A stretch of DNA of 64,000 nucleotides from Amylostereum areolatum (lineage: Eukaryota > Basidiomycota > Agaricomycetes > Russulales > Stereaceae). Within the stretch, counting starts at the first letter, position 1. The number at the start of each line of letters is the position of its first letter. The DNA is taken from assembly GCA_012932865.1 (NCBI GenBank), contig SAXG01000002.1, forward strand, positions 2,294,001 to 2,358,000, written 5' to 3'. The translations under genes were made by a program, and so were the position numbers. This document shows positions 42,149-54,112 of the stretch, piece after piece. The notes beneath the pieces were generated by a model that had not been told where the DNA came from, made no database searches, and saw only the letters and a list, made by a program, of their open reading frames with translations.

Positions 42149-43908
42149 GCGGCGTAGGGACCGTGAGCGGGCGCGTCGGTAGGACATCACCGTCGCTCTA
42201 CACACGGACTGCTTATTCACGGTAACTCCCTCGATGTAGCGTTCGCAGCGGTCACTGGGAGCAGGGGCAAACAGTTTATTGTGGAGTTCTGACAGCCCAA
42301 GCTTAAGAGACGGTATGTTACTCTTTCTACCTTTCCCTGACATTTTCTGATAGGCCCTTCGTAGGTTATCCCTCCCCAACCCCGATAGCTCCGTTGCATC
42401 AACGACAGGCCCATCCGTCTTTCTAGATCCATCTAACTCTACTCATTCTCATCTCAGTTTACTTCCTTATTTTTCTGCGCTGGTGCCGTCGTAGTTTACA
42501 TGTTTGCACCGTGCTGACCTCGTTGACGCTTATCGTCATCGAGAAGTCGAAAATCATTGCTGTTCATGTTGCTTTTGCTTCCCACAGATATATATATATA
42601 TCAATTCTCCATTTCCGCCATGCTTTACGGTGGGGGGCACACTTTTTGAAAGTTGGGAAAGATAAGTGAGGAAGAGAAAGGGATATGAGCAACCCCTTCC
42701 AGGCTGATTTGGTCCACTCGTCAGATGAACGACCGTCTGAAATGGTCATGAGATTGTCGTGATAGGATTGCATAGATAGAAAGAGATCACGATCCGCCGT
42801 CCTGAAGGCGCCCCTGCTCGAATTTGTCCGAGCCTCTGCTCTATCGTCAGGGCTTCCGGGCGGCGAAGGTGAAGACCCGTAAAGACCTTCGAGTAGGTTT
42901 CCGCGCGATCCTAGGAGGGAATGCTCCAGGAAAGCTGCATGGTCATGCGGGTGATTGAGTCAACGACAATTCGCAAAGCCTCACATTGGGGACTGGACGA
43001 ACCGACGGCATTTCTTCCAGAGGAACCGGCTGGCCTCAGGGTCGAGCACGGCATCTTGCCATGACCGACATAAAAGACATATTCCACCTGCCGAAGCCAG
43101 GACAAACTATAGAATAAGCCTGTCCGGGCTCGGTTTGATGGAACAACTGCTTCTGCACCAAAGCGATTATCTTCTGGTTAAGTCAGCCGCCGTTTCTGTT
43201 GGACTCACGAAGGCATCGCGCCCTCAAATGGCCACAATTGAAGGGTCCAACGCACCGTACAAGCCCACCCCAGTAATCCCACACGACGTCGTCGGCCAGT
43301 ACGCTCAGAGAGACGCGAAAAGTAATCTCCTGCGTCGTCAGTTCGCTAACATGCACTCACCCTTCTAAACCCTTATTAATCCTTGGACATCAGGGTAGGC
43401 TACAGCCTACTGTTCATGGGCCGTCGTGGACTGGAGGCCGAGTCTTTAACGAACACTGACAAGACGAGCAGGTAGTGTGAACCAGCGTCAGGCTGGCAAG
43501 GATATGTCAGTTGTGACTGACTGGTCGGAAACGGGCGACTTGAAAGTTGAAAGACTGATAGTTCCATAGTCTCTCGACATGGGGTGGATTGGGCCTCCTC
43601 AGATGGAGCGCATTGGTGATGATGGCACTTGAATACATTGAGTGGAGATAATGCTAGAGTCAGACCGGACACAATGACGAGTTCGAGGTTGTGAATGGAG
43701 AATTGCAGATTAAAAATCAACCACGACCTTCCAACGTACGTTGGGAGACATCTACGCAAACCATGATTTTGTTGACGAGGCTTTGTGGTCTTGAAGGTGG
43801 AGTTTGATGCGGGAATGCCATCGCGAGTGTGAAGAGTATGATATCAGATATATGCGAAGGCCCGTCCAACTCCGAGCCACCCTCCCCCGGCAAACTAAAT
43901 AGGGCTCA
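42149..43908. other. Mostly anonymous sequence with weak ORFs
   Basis: ORFs at 42068-42379 (minus), 42955-43368 (plus) and 43400-43759 (minus) have no recognisable domain and no convincing splice structure. A short (ta)n tract lies at 42586-42600. I would not annotate a gene here without transcripts. Confidence 0.35.
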
Positions 43909-44487
43909 CTACACATCAGGGGGCATGCCTAAGCTAAAGTAAGAGTCCTCCTCGTCCTCCGTATTCATCGGATCTTCGCCATTTTCGTCCTCCGATCCTT
44001 CATCACTGCTCTCATGACCAGAACCCTGCTCTCCAACGTGCGCTGACGAGGCACGGGAAGCATGTCGAGCGACGGGCCAGCAACTGACGTTGCAGGTATG
44101 ATTAGGGTTCTGAGCCGCAGCGTGGCGCGCACAGGAGGGGCTGCGGCCGCCTGAGGATGTAGAGGCATCGCCGTGAAAGGTTTCGTGCACCGTGTCGAAC
44201 TGCGAGCAACAAGGCATCATCGTTAGCAAGTCTACACGCCATAAAGAAGGGGACACGCACCTGTCTGAGTGAGGCCTGCTGCTGTCCCTCTGCTTGCGCA
44301 CAGTAGGTCCGGCTCTCCAGGAGTTGCTGGTGAAAGTGTTCGATGCGAGCGTCCCGCTCACGGACTTGCTCACGGGTAGTTTTGAGGGCATCCTCAAGGT
44401 AGATGTTACGGGCCTGGAGGGCCTGCACAAAATCGGTGGCGGTATCGATGGCATCTTCCAAGGATCCGCGAGCGAAACGCAACCGGT
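43909..44487 (-). CDS. Coiled-coil protein with acidic tail
   Basis: Exon 1 (about 44261-44487) encodes RFARGSLEDAIDTATDFVQA, then NIYLEDALKTTREQVRERDA and EHFHQQLLESRTYCAQ, a strong coiled coil. A 61-bp intron (44200-44260, gtgcgt to gctcgcag) joins to exon 2, FDTVHETFHGDASTSSGG, which ends in an acidic stretch (SDEGSEDENGEDPMNTEDEE) at 43909. In the coiled-coil frame there is a stop just upstream of 44487 and no ATG, so a further 5' exon or a frame break must exist, possibly linked to MSLPVPPLARTHHPSYQSF near 44660. Function unknown. Confidence 0.5.
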   Translation of the reverse strand, partial: TGCVSLADPWKMPSIPPPILCRPSRPVTSTLRMPSKLPVSKSVSGTLASNTFTSNSWRAGPTVRKQRDSSRPHSDRCVSPSLWRVDLLTMMPCCSQFDTVHETFHGDASTSSGGRSPSCARHAAAQNPNHTCNVSCWPVARHASRASSAHVGEQGSGHESSDEGSEDENGEDPMNTEDEEDSYFSLGMPPDV

Positions 44488-44699
44488 TCACGCGCGTTCA
44501 CGGCTAGCGAGGTTGCTTCGGTCGGGGAATGTTGTGTTTGCCGGAGAGTTTGGCCACATACCTTCAACCGCGTTTCGTGAGACCTTCGTCCGGGGACGAA
44601 CCTGAGGCGATGCAGAAAGATTGGTACGACGGATGGTGCGTTCGCGCGAGGGGAGGGACGGGTAGGGACATCGTATATCGATAGAACTATGCCATAGTA

Positions 44700-45230
44700 G
44701 TCAGTGCACGACACAAGGCGTTACGTGTGACATGACATTCTCGTCACCCTCAGTGACGTGACTTGTGCCTGCGTAGTAACGTGACAGTTCCTGGTCTCGC
44801 AGGCTTTGACCTGACATCTATCTACGGACATGAACCCATATACTCTAGAGTCTAAGGTAATATTGACAACACAGTGGGATCCTATGCCCATTTCGATCTT
44901 CGTAATACCCCGAGGGAAATTATGAGTTAATTGATAATATGATCACTCTGCATGTGGCCACCGTGCATGCTCTCAGCATTGCTCTAATCATTTTCACATT
45001 AAACTCTTTGATTTGATCACAATATACCCTGTGAGTATATGTATAGAATAAGATCTTCATGCACCCCCTGCTCATGTTGTGATCCCACCGGGAGATATTT
45101 GAGAATAATCTCTCAAAGTACTCACCATAATACCATGGATCCTATTTTGAATAGCTACCGAGAGCCCATTGAGAGTGCAGTGTGATCATATTCGATATAC
45201 TATCATGAGATACTCTAGGTATGAGCCCCG
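44700..45230. other. AT-rich intergenic stretch
   Basis: From 44800 to 45210 the base composition is clearly more AT-rich than its surroundings and no ORF longer than a few dozen codons is seen. Words such as gtgatc, gggatcc and tactctag recur, but I found no convincing inverted terminal repeats. Confidence 0.4.
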
Positions 45231-45339
45231 CTCCCATTCCGAAACCGTTCAGGATGTACTCAGCCATGCGCTCTCCGTGCGTCCATGGAGCCTATCCTGA
45301 TCCCATTCTGATTATGAGCGGTGGGGGCACGGAGAGAAC

Positions 45340-45810
45340 ATGGCCGCTCATATGTAGCTCGAGGGCGGATGCGACGTTTATCGCCGGACCGCCGGACCAA
45401 GACGGGGTAGCCGACCTTATCGCAGAACGTCTCGGCTCCGCCTCCTCAAAGCTGGTGAGTTCCTTCCAGAGCGGCTGGTCGATACCGATCCCGTCCAGAA
45501 GGCGCGAGAGCTTGTAGCGGTTCTCTGCCGTGTCGATCATCTCCAGCGACGTCCCGAAGATGTTGACATTCTGGCGGTGCAGAGGTAGTGCTATTGTGTC
45601 TAGCGTCTGGCCGCCCATGGACAAGATGACTCCGCGAGAGCGCTCTGTGTCGTAGATGGCGAAAATTGTTTCTACGGAGATGCTCTCGAAGTAAAGTCAG
45701 TCGGCTTCGTCATAATTGGTGCTGACAGTCTCCGGATTGTAGATGACCGTAATTTTAGGGAGACCCTGGGCGCGCAATGTTCTGGTTGGACAGAAAGCGA
45801 GGACATCAGC
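45340..45810 (-). pseudogene. Carbamoyl-phosphate synthase large-subunit fragment (pyrimidine pathway type)
   Basis: On the minus strand a central CPSase segment reads RTLRAQGLPKITVIYNPETV, then STNYDEAD, an in-frame TGA, and [20 protein letters not shown]. It continues [60 protein letters not shown] and, after a shift, [13 protein letters not shown]. This is the linker and second ATP-grasp region of the URA2/CAD-type enzyme that starts pyrimidine synthesis. The next block survives only as INVASALEL after a small deletion. Both ends are missing and at least two frame changes and one stop are present, so it is a pseudogene fragment of a large gene. Confidence 0.85.
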
Positions 45811-46408
45811 GTTCGTGTCCGTGACATTGAACTCATTGCTTTTATCTAGTGATCTCTCCAACATGCTCGAGGCTTCCGTTCACAGTCTGGATGGGAGGTC
45901 GCCTTATGCCGTTCGACTGCAGTCGATAATGTTCCAGGGACGGGCAAGCAGGCGGGACCGTCGGCCAATGTAGTGCAGCCGACGCAAAAGGTTCGAAGAC
46001 TCGAAGCTAAGGTCGTTCCACAGGAATCGGGATTGGGCACGTTGGATGTCTGTGCGCCGTAGCCAAATGATCGCACTCCCTCTCTCTTTCCACCACTTCA
46101 CCACAAAGCACCGTTTATGTCCACATCGCACACGAAGCGCTGCGACGCCTGCGGTTGGGCTGTGGTCGTTATTTCTCAATGACGCTTAGGTACACTGCGT
46201 TCAGCCATTCGAGTTCACTTTGCCGATCTCGCTACATCGACGTGGTTCTATCGCACGAGGCGCGGCCGTTACCCACTTATCTACGTTTGTTTATTGACAT
46301 GATGGGCGTGACAGAGATAGAGCAGGATGTTGCTTGCGAAGTAAGGTGAAGAAGGCCGCTGCGGGCGGCGGGTGTCGAGTAAAAATCACACGCAACTGCT
46401 GGTGCATT

Positions 46409-46943
46409 CAAAACTTCGACACTAGAGCCCAGCGGTTCAGACCTGGTTCAGGAACCGGTTCAGAACCCCTCCTCGAACCCAGGCCTGAACTAGGTTGGAA
46501 CCAGGTTCCGAACTCTTTCCTAGATGATGTCTGTCACGCCCTGTGACGTGTTCGGAGGTTCTGAACCTGCCCGATTTGGAAAACACAACAAAAAACTCCA
46601 GTTTCAATGTCATTTTCATGGTCACTGTACCAGTCAAGTTAGCAAGTGTTTTTGGGAGTGGCAGGGGAGGGCGACGGCGAGAAGGTCGAGCGGGGGCGCG
46701 AGTCGGAGTCGGGCCGCGCGACGGTGTCAGGTTGAGGGGAAAGAGAAAGAAACCGCAGCAGGAGGGCTTGAGGTGACGCTGAGTCAGCGCCTTCCTTTTT
46801 TGGCTGCACGCGAGGTTCAGACCTCGACTCCGTTTGTGACAGAATGTAACGCTGGCTCAGGTTCAGAACTCGGTTCAGAACTTGGTTCGGAACCGGGTTC
46901 AGAACCAGGTTCGGAACTCGTGGGCTCCAGTGTCGAAGTCCTC
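46409..46943. mobile_element. hAT-type MITE, copy 2 (535 bp)
   Basis: This copy is nearly identical to 29750-30285; I see three single-base indels as the main differences. It is flanked by an exact 8-bp duplication ggtgcatt (46401-46408 and 46944-46951), different from that of copy 1, so the two are independent insertions with the same element boundaries. Identity this high implies recent movement. Confidence 0.9.
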
Positions 46944-47118
46944 GGTGCATTGACGGTATGGTGGGGCGACGTTGCTCTGTTCTTTTCGAAATCAACATAG
47001 TGTAATTATAATTATCTAACTATATCTTTGCTTCGTCTCAACGTCCCGCCCTTCCTTGTCTTGATCAGATCAGATAGTCCTTTATTGTGAACCAAAAACT
47101 AATGCTACCATAGTGAAC

Positions 47119-48990
47119 CTAGTACCCCACATCTGACTCGATCTCTGGCGTCCAACGTATGCCTCCCAAACTTTCCTCTGAGGAGGACACACCTTCTTGG
47201 TCTTGTACGCCCTCCTCAAGGTCTCCCACAGTAGGGTCGCCTTCACGATATGGAGGCATGTTCAAAACATCCACAAGGTCTTTTCCTGCAGCAGCGGCGG
47301 CGGCAGCAGCTTCGTGGATGGAGATTGCGCTCATGACTGATGGGTCATCGTCCATAGCTCGAAAGTAGCTTAGAAGTTCAGAATAAACATCCCAGGCGTT
47401 CTCTCTGGTAACGTGTGGGTTACCCATTTCGTTGTAGAACTCGGATGCGCGGGCCTCAAACTCCGGGGGAACCAGATTGAAGACGGGATGGTCAAACGGC
47501 GCAAGAGCCTGCCTGACCTCATTGAGATGTTCCACATTGACATCAACCTGCACCGGTGGTCAGTAAATCATTAATCATGCTTTCTGCTTCCCAACTTACT
47601 CCAAAGTCCTTGGCCGCAAAGAGGTGGGGGTGCGCGAAGATGTGACTTGGGCGCCCCTTAGGTAGAACTTTGTGCTTGTTGTTACGGGGTTGAGAGAATT
47701 CATTGAAGCGTTCTTTGAAGCGGTCAAGCTCAGCTTGTAGAACAGGAATGAAAACGAAATGGAAAACCAGGCTAAGATGGTCTGTTACTTGAGATGGAAA
47801 TGAGAGAATAAGAAAAAGAAAACTCGCCGTTCAAGGATAATGTCAGCATTGTACAGGCCAGTGTTCACCCCCCAATCCACCAAATCCTCAAATCCAGGAC
47901 TCCACCTCTCTCGAAGCTGTCCCCAAAAAATCTCCGGCTTTATGTTCCTATGGCCTCCCCGGAATTTGTGCTGGATCGAGTGGGATAGAGATGCGTCATG
48001 AGCGTGCCGTAGGAGCGTGTGGCCATTGGCGAGAGCATTGTTCTCAGTCCCAGGATCACTTTGTGTGAGGAGGGGCATTTCTAATGTGATGTTAGTGATA
48101 GTACGAGTACAGGGATATATCATAGCAACATACTTCCATGTTCTGCGACTGTATCGCAGTAGTACCCGAAGATCAAGCGCGGATTGCGGTTCGTCCACCA
48201 AATCTTGAGCCACATAATTCGACCGGAGAAAGTGTCGATGCAGACGTGGAGGAAAAGCTGAAACTTCCTCCACTTGTCATGCTGATCCACGGACCAGATG
48301 TCATTAACACCTGCACAATAGAAGACCTTGCGTTTCAAGCGCCGCATCTTGCGCCTTGAAACCTCATCGCGGTGGTGTTGATTCATGTACTCTAAGATTC
48401 GAGCCCTACCAAGCCCGTGACTTGTGGAGCTGTTTGAGGACACAATCACATACCTTGATACATGTTTGCCCTCCTCTTGGAGCAGCGTGACCTTCATGTC
48501 ATGGGAACCCTGTTCAGGGAACCGTGCTCTGACCCTCTCGACAGATGGTCCGATACTTTCTACTGTGTGAGCTTGCCCTCGAGCTGACTTGAGACCCCAA
48601 GCGCTTCGCTTTTTCTTGAGCAGAGAAAGTCTACACGATCGTGGTACGCACAAGAGTTAGACCACTCCGAGGATCATCAAGGAGGTAGCACCGACTTCAG
48701 ATCATAAAGCTCCGGGTCATACTCCATTCGCAGGTGCCGGATAATTTCTGGGTTTTTCATACCTATGGAGACACACTTCTCCACAAGAGGCCGAATCAAA
48801 GAGTCTGGTGCTTATGATGAAGAAGTTAGCTAGAGGAATCTTCGACACTGTTGAGACGTACGCGCTGGTAAGCCTCGACTTCCGTTCTTCCCTCCGGGAT
48901 TCGGCATGCTGGGGAGGACTCAAGGAGATCGAAAGCGAAGGTGAAGAAGTTCAGAGTGAGGAGGGACCTAGTAGAAATTGGAAGAGTTAT
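47119..48990 (-). CDS. Integrase-like (rve/DDE fold) protein, apparently intact, about seven introns
   Basis: Exons join in frame from about 48990 to a stop at 47119. The N-terminal part reads SLIRPLVEKCVSIGMKNPEI and, across an intron with donor gtcggt, LSLLKKKRSAWGLKSARGQA (HTH-like). The catalytic core has GVNDIWSVDQHDKW (first Asp), IDTFSGRIMWLKI, LTQSDPGTENN (second Asp) and NIKPEIFWGQLRERW (Glu), a D-D-E set as in the retroviral-type integrase fold. It continues VLQAELDRFKERFNEFSQPR and KVLPKGRPSHIFAHPH. The C-terminus is acidic, ending SDVGY. One intron (about 47777-47820) seems to be GC-AG. The 5' end lacks an obvious ATG. Similar genes occur in many agarics without other transposon genes. 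No TIRs were found around it. Confidence 0.7.
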
Positions 48991-49492
48991 AACAAAGTTA
49001 TAATATCGACCATGGGTGCTCGGAGTCGCGCAGCGTGCATAGCTTACTGTATGCCGCGCGTCCAACGTCCAACGTCCAACACTACTTACGTGCTTACTTT
49101 TAGTAGCTTACGCGTTACTTAGTAGCTTACGCGTTACGTGACGCCTCCTCCGTCCTCACCTGCTCTTATATAAGTACGTCTCAAGTTTTTTCTAGAGCCG
49201 GTACAAGGTAATAGTGCATATGCATGAGAAGGTATAAATACAAACAGTCGTTTATTTCGATTAGATATTTGTTGTTGGCGGGGTAGAAACGGTGTGTACG
49301 TCTGAGCAGAACCAGTCAGAAGCAAGCATATCAAATACCAACGCCACATACCCTTATTATCGGCCCGCCATAGTCTAAGAGGTGTATCAGTTCGAGTCGG
49401 GCTGGTCGCTGTTGCAGGTAGGGCACCTTGAGCACCACCCGTATGAGAAAGAACGCGCAGGGCCGACACAGGTTGAGTACTTAAATGTTCCT

Positions 49493-50197
49493 CTATGTTC
49501 CGTCCTTCGAGGCGTGCCCCTTGTGAGCTTCCACCATGCTCTCGTACAGTTCTAGTCCCAGCGAAGGCAGGAATAGCTTCCTCGGCTTTCCTTCATTGTC
49601 GAAGTGGCCTCGCGACTCAACCCACCGCTTTGCAGCCCTATCCACGTGGACACGACTGCAACCTTTGATGTATGCGCGAAGATCTTTGACAAGTTCGGGA
49701 GGCGGCGAGAGCCAGTGAACTGTTGGGCGGCTTCGGGGTCATCTCCATTCCATTTCTTGATGTAGAGCGAAAGATGGAAAGCCGAGGGTAGTCCGAGGTC
49801 CTAACACGAGCATATGAAGATTGTGCACACGTCACAAAGAGAAGTACAGACCAGTTTCTGTGGGGAAAACCCCGAATCACCATCGTCATTCCCCATCATT
49901 ATCATCGGGGACGGTTTCCTGCCAGCCTTGTTAGTAAGATGGTCCGTTTGCTGCTACGAATCTTCTTGGTTGCATAATGGGAGTTCCCGATGAACTGTGT
50001 CTGTACCCTGTCGCGTTTTCTCGACTTTCCTTGGCCGTTTGTTTCTTCGCGGTTGACTTCGTCATTGACGTCGTCCACTTCGATGATGCACGGTGTCTGC
50101 TGACGATCAGGAAGCACTGTGCACAGCAGACGGTTATCAGATATTGAGGAGAGTGGTGCGGACGACACGCACGGATGTTCACCGTAAATTCCATCAA
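49493..50197 (-). CDS. Hypothetical gene with basic C-terminus
   Basis: The last part reads WLSPPPELVKDLRAYIKGCS, RVHVDRAAKRWVESRGHFDN and KPRKLFLPSLGLELYESMVE, ending at 49493. Upstream pieces are SAPLSSISDNRLLCTVLPD with IIEVDDVNDEVNREETNGQG (about 50040-50160) and a DPEAAQQFTG piece in a neighbouring frame. The pieces look like one spliced protein whose intron phases I could not settle. Function unknown. It lies between the integrase-like gene and the ABC pseudogene, all on the minus strand. Confidence 0.4.
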
Positions 50198-50305
50198 GTC
50201 ACGCGAGAATGGTGCAAAACAAAATTTGGGGCCTAATTGCGCTTCGTCTGGGAGTTTTTAGTTTAGGACTGCACGTGGGAGACGGTGGCCCCCAAGGCGC
50301 AAAGG

Positions 50306-50341
50306 CCGCCGCCGCCGCCGCCGCCACCGCCGCCGCCGGAC
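50306..50341. repeat. (GCC)n trinucleotide tract
   Basis: A run of about eleven GCC/CCG units with one ACC interruption. ORFs across it are polyproline or polyalanine artefacts. Confidence 0.85.
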
Positions 50342-50489
50342 GCACAACGGTGGCGTCGGCGTTGCGCGTGTCGTCTGCTCTTCCTCCACGCTCATCGTCC
50401 GCGACCCATCCTGTCCACACGCGCGTCGCACGACGGGGCTCGTGCAGGTGTTGGGACCGGACGCGAGGACGATGGCGACACGTCGCGGT

Positions 50490-52220
50490 CAGGAGACACG
50501 TTCTTGAGGGTCGAGGCGTTCGGGGTAGGAAAAGGCGACGTTGTTTGAGGGCTGAAGATTGCCGCCTGCCCGAGGCGAACCGTGATATTCTTGCTCTTGT
50601 CGAACCACCTCTTGTCCCGTGCGAGGATGAGCGAGGATGTTACATTCCAGAAGCGTCACCCAGAGCATCGCCGACGTCTCGAGGATGAAGTATTTGAGAG
50701 GACGATGAGGAGTTTGTAAGAGATGGTCGGGTACGCCACGCGCATAAGCTGCCAGAACGACTCCCGCGGCTCCATTCGCTTCCTCGCCGGTTCTGCGGAT
50801 GCGCTCATGCGTTAAAATACTTGAAAGCGCGTTTCTCTTCAAACCGAAATCGTCGAATAACGTCAGTGAAGTCGTGGAGTGTGTATGATCAGATTAGATG
50901 GGGGACGTTGAGGAGAACTGTAACCTAAGGCGATGAGATAAATTTGAGGGCGGGAGTAGGGGAGGGGATTTTCGGATTGAGTAGACCGTGGTTGCACGAT
51001 CGACTGGCGGCGTTCGCGCGCCTTCTCCTGCTCCTCAAAAATTCTCGCCACGCGCCCCTCCCGCAGACAAACGGCATCCTTCGACCACAGGTCAAGCTCC
51101 CGTTCCGGTAACTCGCCCGCTGCGCCCTGCGTGATGATCTCGCGGAAATCGTCGCCTTCGGTTTCCTCGAGGTCGTGACGGATCCCTGCTCGGTGACCAG
51201 GCCGCCTTTGAGTACGTACATGAAATCGATGATCTGGGAGAGGTCGTGTGTGATGACGATGGTGCTCTCTCGAAGACAAGGGCACGAGAAGTTGCATCCA
51301 GCGCGCAGGTCGCCCTATCTAATTGGTTATGGGTACCTTGTCTTTGACGATTGAAGATCAAAACTCACTGAGAAAACCTTGGGATCGCGGAGCGTAGCAC
51401 GGGCGATAGGAAGGCACTGTTTCTGTCCACACAGAAGGATTGGTATCGCCGTTGACGAGCACGGTATCATGGCCGTTCGAAAGGTCTTCTGCTGGCATGA
51501 AACGCTGCATCAGAGCGACCGTGCACGGGTCAGTGGCTTATTGACGCGTCACGTTTTCTGAGCGACGTCCACAGCCGAACCTGCGAGACCTATGGCGACG
51601 TTTTCTTGCACGCTGGTGTGGAAGAAAATCCTGATTTGTTGACGGATAGTGATACACTCGAGGTCAAGGTACTCGACGACTTGCTCGTCGAGCATGATGT
51701 TGTCCGGGCCTGAATGTCATACATGCGCAACAGAAACTGCGCGGCCGTGGACTTTCTAGACCCGGACCCGCTAACAAGAAATGTGATCGCGCCCGCGGCG
51801 GGGAACATGATGACGTTATTGAGGAAGGAGGCAGTGGGGCGGGACGGGTACGCGAACGCGAACGTGATGTCACCGTGGAACTGCTTTTGATCTTGCGGAA
51901 ATTGGCGGTCTAGTGGCGGGGGAGGAGCTCGAGGGCGGAGATGGCAGTACCGTGGCGGAGGGTGTGCTTGTCCTGGGTGGTAGACGCGGCGATGGGGGAG
52001 AACTGGGTGAATGAGTTCAAGAGCTAACCGACGACGAAGGTCATGAAGGGGGCGACGCCCCTTGGAACGAGGGAGAGAATAGTTGCGGGGAGAATAAGGA
52101 TACCGTCTCGTTGAGAGACAAGGAAAAGAGAACGTGGATGGGCGGGGTGTAGTCGGGGACTTTGAGGATGGAATTGTAATCGAGCTGGGCTTAGTCTTTT
52201 CCTTGGGAGGGGAGACATCG
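50490..52220 (-). pseudogene. ABC transporter of MDR/STE6 type, badly broken
   Basis: On the minus strand, in changing frames, one finds VPRGVAPFMTFVVG and LLNSFTQFSPIAAS (end of the first membrane domain). The first nucleotide-binding domain follows: ITFAFAYPSRPTASFLNN, a Walker A written SGSGSRKST (one Gly changed to Arg), AAQFLLRMYD, QENVAIGLAG-like sequence, GQKQCLPIARATLRDPK, then CALDATSRALVFE (D-loop) and FVYVLKGGLVTEQG. After a linker, ARDKRWFDKS marks the start of the second membrane domain near 50600. The order fits half-plus of a full-length exporter of the a-factor or multidrug class. Many frameshifts and the altered Walker A make it non-functional. Confidence 0.7.
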
Positions 52221-52454
52221 TCAGAGGAGACGAAAATGTCTTGGGGTTGGCCTGGGTAAGAACATGCGCTATACGTCGATTCGTCGTAACTATTTGGACC
52301 CAATGTTTGCTTTTTGAAATGGAGGCGAGGGGAGCAACATAAATTTCCGTGAGCGTTGTTCGACGGAGTCCTGAGGCCTGATGAGTCGGTGTTTGATTAT
52401 GTAAGTCGGCGTAGAGGTGAGATCTTGAGACTTCAGCAAAGTCCGCGTGGAACT

Positions 52455-53333
52455 CAGACTCCTTCCCTTAGTCGCTCGTTCTCGCGGCTTCCGGTCCCCC
52501 CACACCCGAAACAAACCTGCAGAGCTCGAAGAGCGACTGGGATATTTCGTCCTGACAAAGCAGGACCCCGAAGAACCCCTCCCGCCATTCCTCCCAATTC
52601 GGACGGCCAGCGCGTCTTCCGAGATGCCGGGCTGCGTCGCGCCCCTGCTCCCTCCCGCACATAAAGTACGCTGTTGACGACGGTGCGGTGTCTTGTACTC
52701 CCCACTGTGTCATATTTTCTATCTCAGAGTGATGTATGTACTCTGCGCTCAACACAGCCACGCTATTGTCCACCGGAATTGGATGCGGGGCTGATTCAGA
52801 TGTTGACAAAGGCCGCGAGAGTTTCGAGACACGGCAGCCACGACGACGACGTCGTTGTTGCCGACTCGTTGAACACGGCAACGCGAGAGCTCAATATGCC
52901 AGCCTGAGTGTGGTTTCAATAAATGCCCATCGCGGTGAGCTCGTGATTTCAGACAGTACTGTACAAGTTGTGCACTCTCCGAACCTGCAGACCCAGAGAT
53001 CGGTCACACTGAACAGCTTCCAATGTTTCAACAGTCAACTGTACAGTTCAATTGCATGAAGAGTACAATCCTAGGCTCTACTGTACAGGGAAGAAACCGC
53101 ATGAGAACCACCACACCAACGGCGCATGTGCGGGAGGGAGCAGGGGCGCGACGCAGCCCGGCATCTCGGAAGACGCGCTGGCCGTCCGAATTGGGAGGAA
53201 TGGCGGGAGGGGCTCTTCGGGGTCCTGCTTTGTCAGGACGAAATATCCCAGTCGCTCTTCGAGCTCTGCAGGTTTGTTTCGGGTGTGGGGGGACCGGAAG
53301 CCGCGAGAACGAGCGACTAAGGGAAGGAGTCTG
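52455..53333. repeat. Inverted duplication, 208-bp arms
   Basis: Arm 1 (52455-52662) is the reverse complement of arm 2 (53126-53333) with at most one or two mismatches. The spacer is 463 bp and contains three CTGTACAG-like words. Outside the arms, gtggaact on both sides extends the match by a few bases. Both arms hold the same short reading frame, without a recognisable domain. No TIR-like edge or target duplication is evident. Confidence 0.85.
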
Positions 53334-53760
53334 CGTGGAACTGGGGCAGGAAAACCGAACATGTCAAGTCATGCATGGCCATGCCCTTGCCACGCCTGGC
53401 CACTCCCACTCATGCATGTCGCCCACACTTCACTCATTCGACGCTCGGGCTCCACGCTCGCCTTATACTGCGTGTTGAAGGTTGGTATCCGCCGAAGGAT
53501 ATTTGCGTGATATAGTGCATGGCAGTGCCATGGCCATGCATAGTCAGAATTTTTCGACTTTGCTGATGGCCGCCCGAGGACGTGACTGGGACTCGGGAGG
53601 ACTTTACGCGTTACGCTGTTACGACTTGCTCTTTCGGAGTCTTTTATTATCCCCCACCGTCATCACACCGAGTCGCCCTCGTCGAGAGGCAGTGTGGAGG
53701 GAATAGAGAAGGTAGCTGATTGAATTGTACCGTCTGTGCGAGCGAGTCGTTGTTTTTTTA

Positions 53761-54016
53761 CAGCCGTTTGCATAAAGGATGGCACTCGCAGGAAAAAAAC
53801 GCGTCTCTTCCCAGAACGTCCGACCCTACCTTCTCGGCGCTTATCTCACAGATGCATACGTCATAGCTACACTTATTTCAACCTCCGATAGCTAAGCTAC
53901 AAGACGTTCAAACTCCGATAGTAAGGCGCTTATCTCGTGACGCGGAAGTTCCATTTCAGAAGGTCTGGGGAAGGCCCGTTTTTTTCGGTGAGTGCCATCC
54001 TTTATGCAAACGGCTG
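53761..54016. mobile_element. TA-inserted MITE, Tc1/mariner-like (256 bp)
   Basis: Inverted termini of about 40 bp start CAGCCGTTTGCATAAAGGAT and stay nearly identical to the aaaaaaacg run. Each end is flanked by TA (53759-53760 and 54017-54018). It is non-coding. The first 14 bases follow the same pattern as the element at 37487-37701, so both probably used the same kind of transposase. Confidence 0.82.
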
Positions 54017-54112
54017 TAACATGAACGAGACCAGGTAGGGCGCGGAGCGCGATGGTATTGGCGCGAATGGCGCTGTCCGTCCCGAACAAGGTACCTAGAT
54101 TCACCACAGGTC

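Noticed and set aside
44800..45220. AT-rich stretch as a possible MITE or centromere-like patch
   Set aside because: No terminal inverted repeats, target duplications or tandem units could be found. Only base composition differs.
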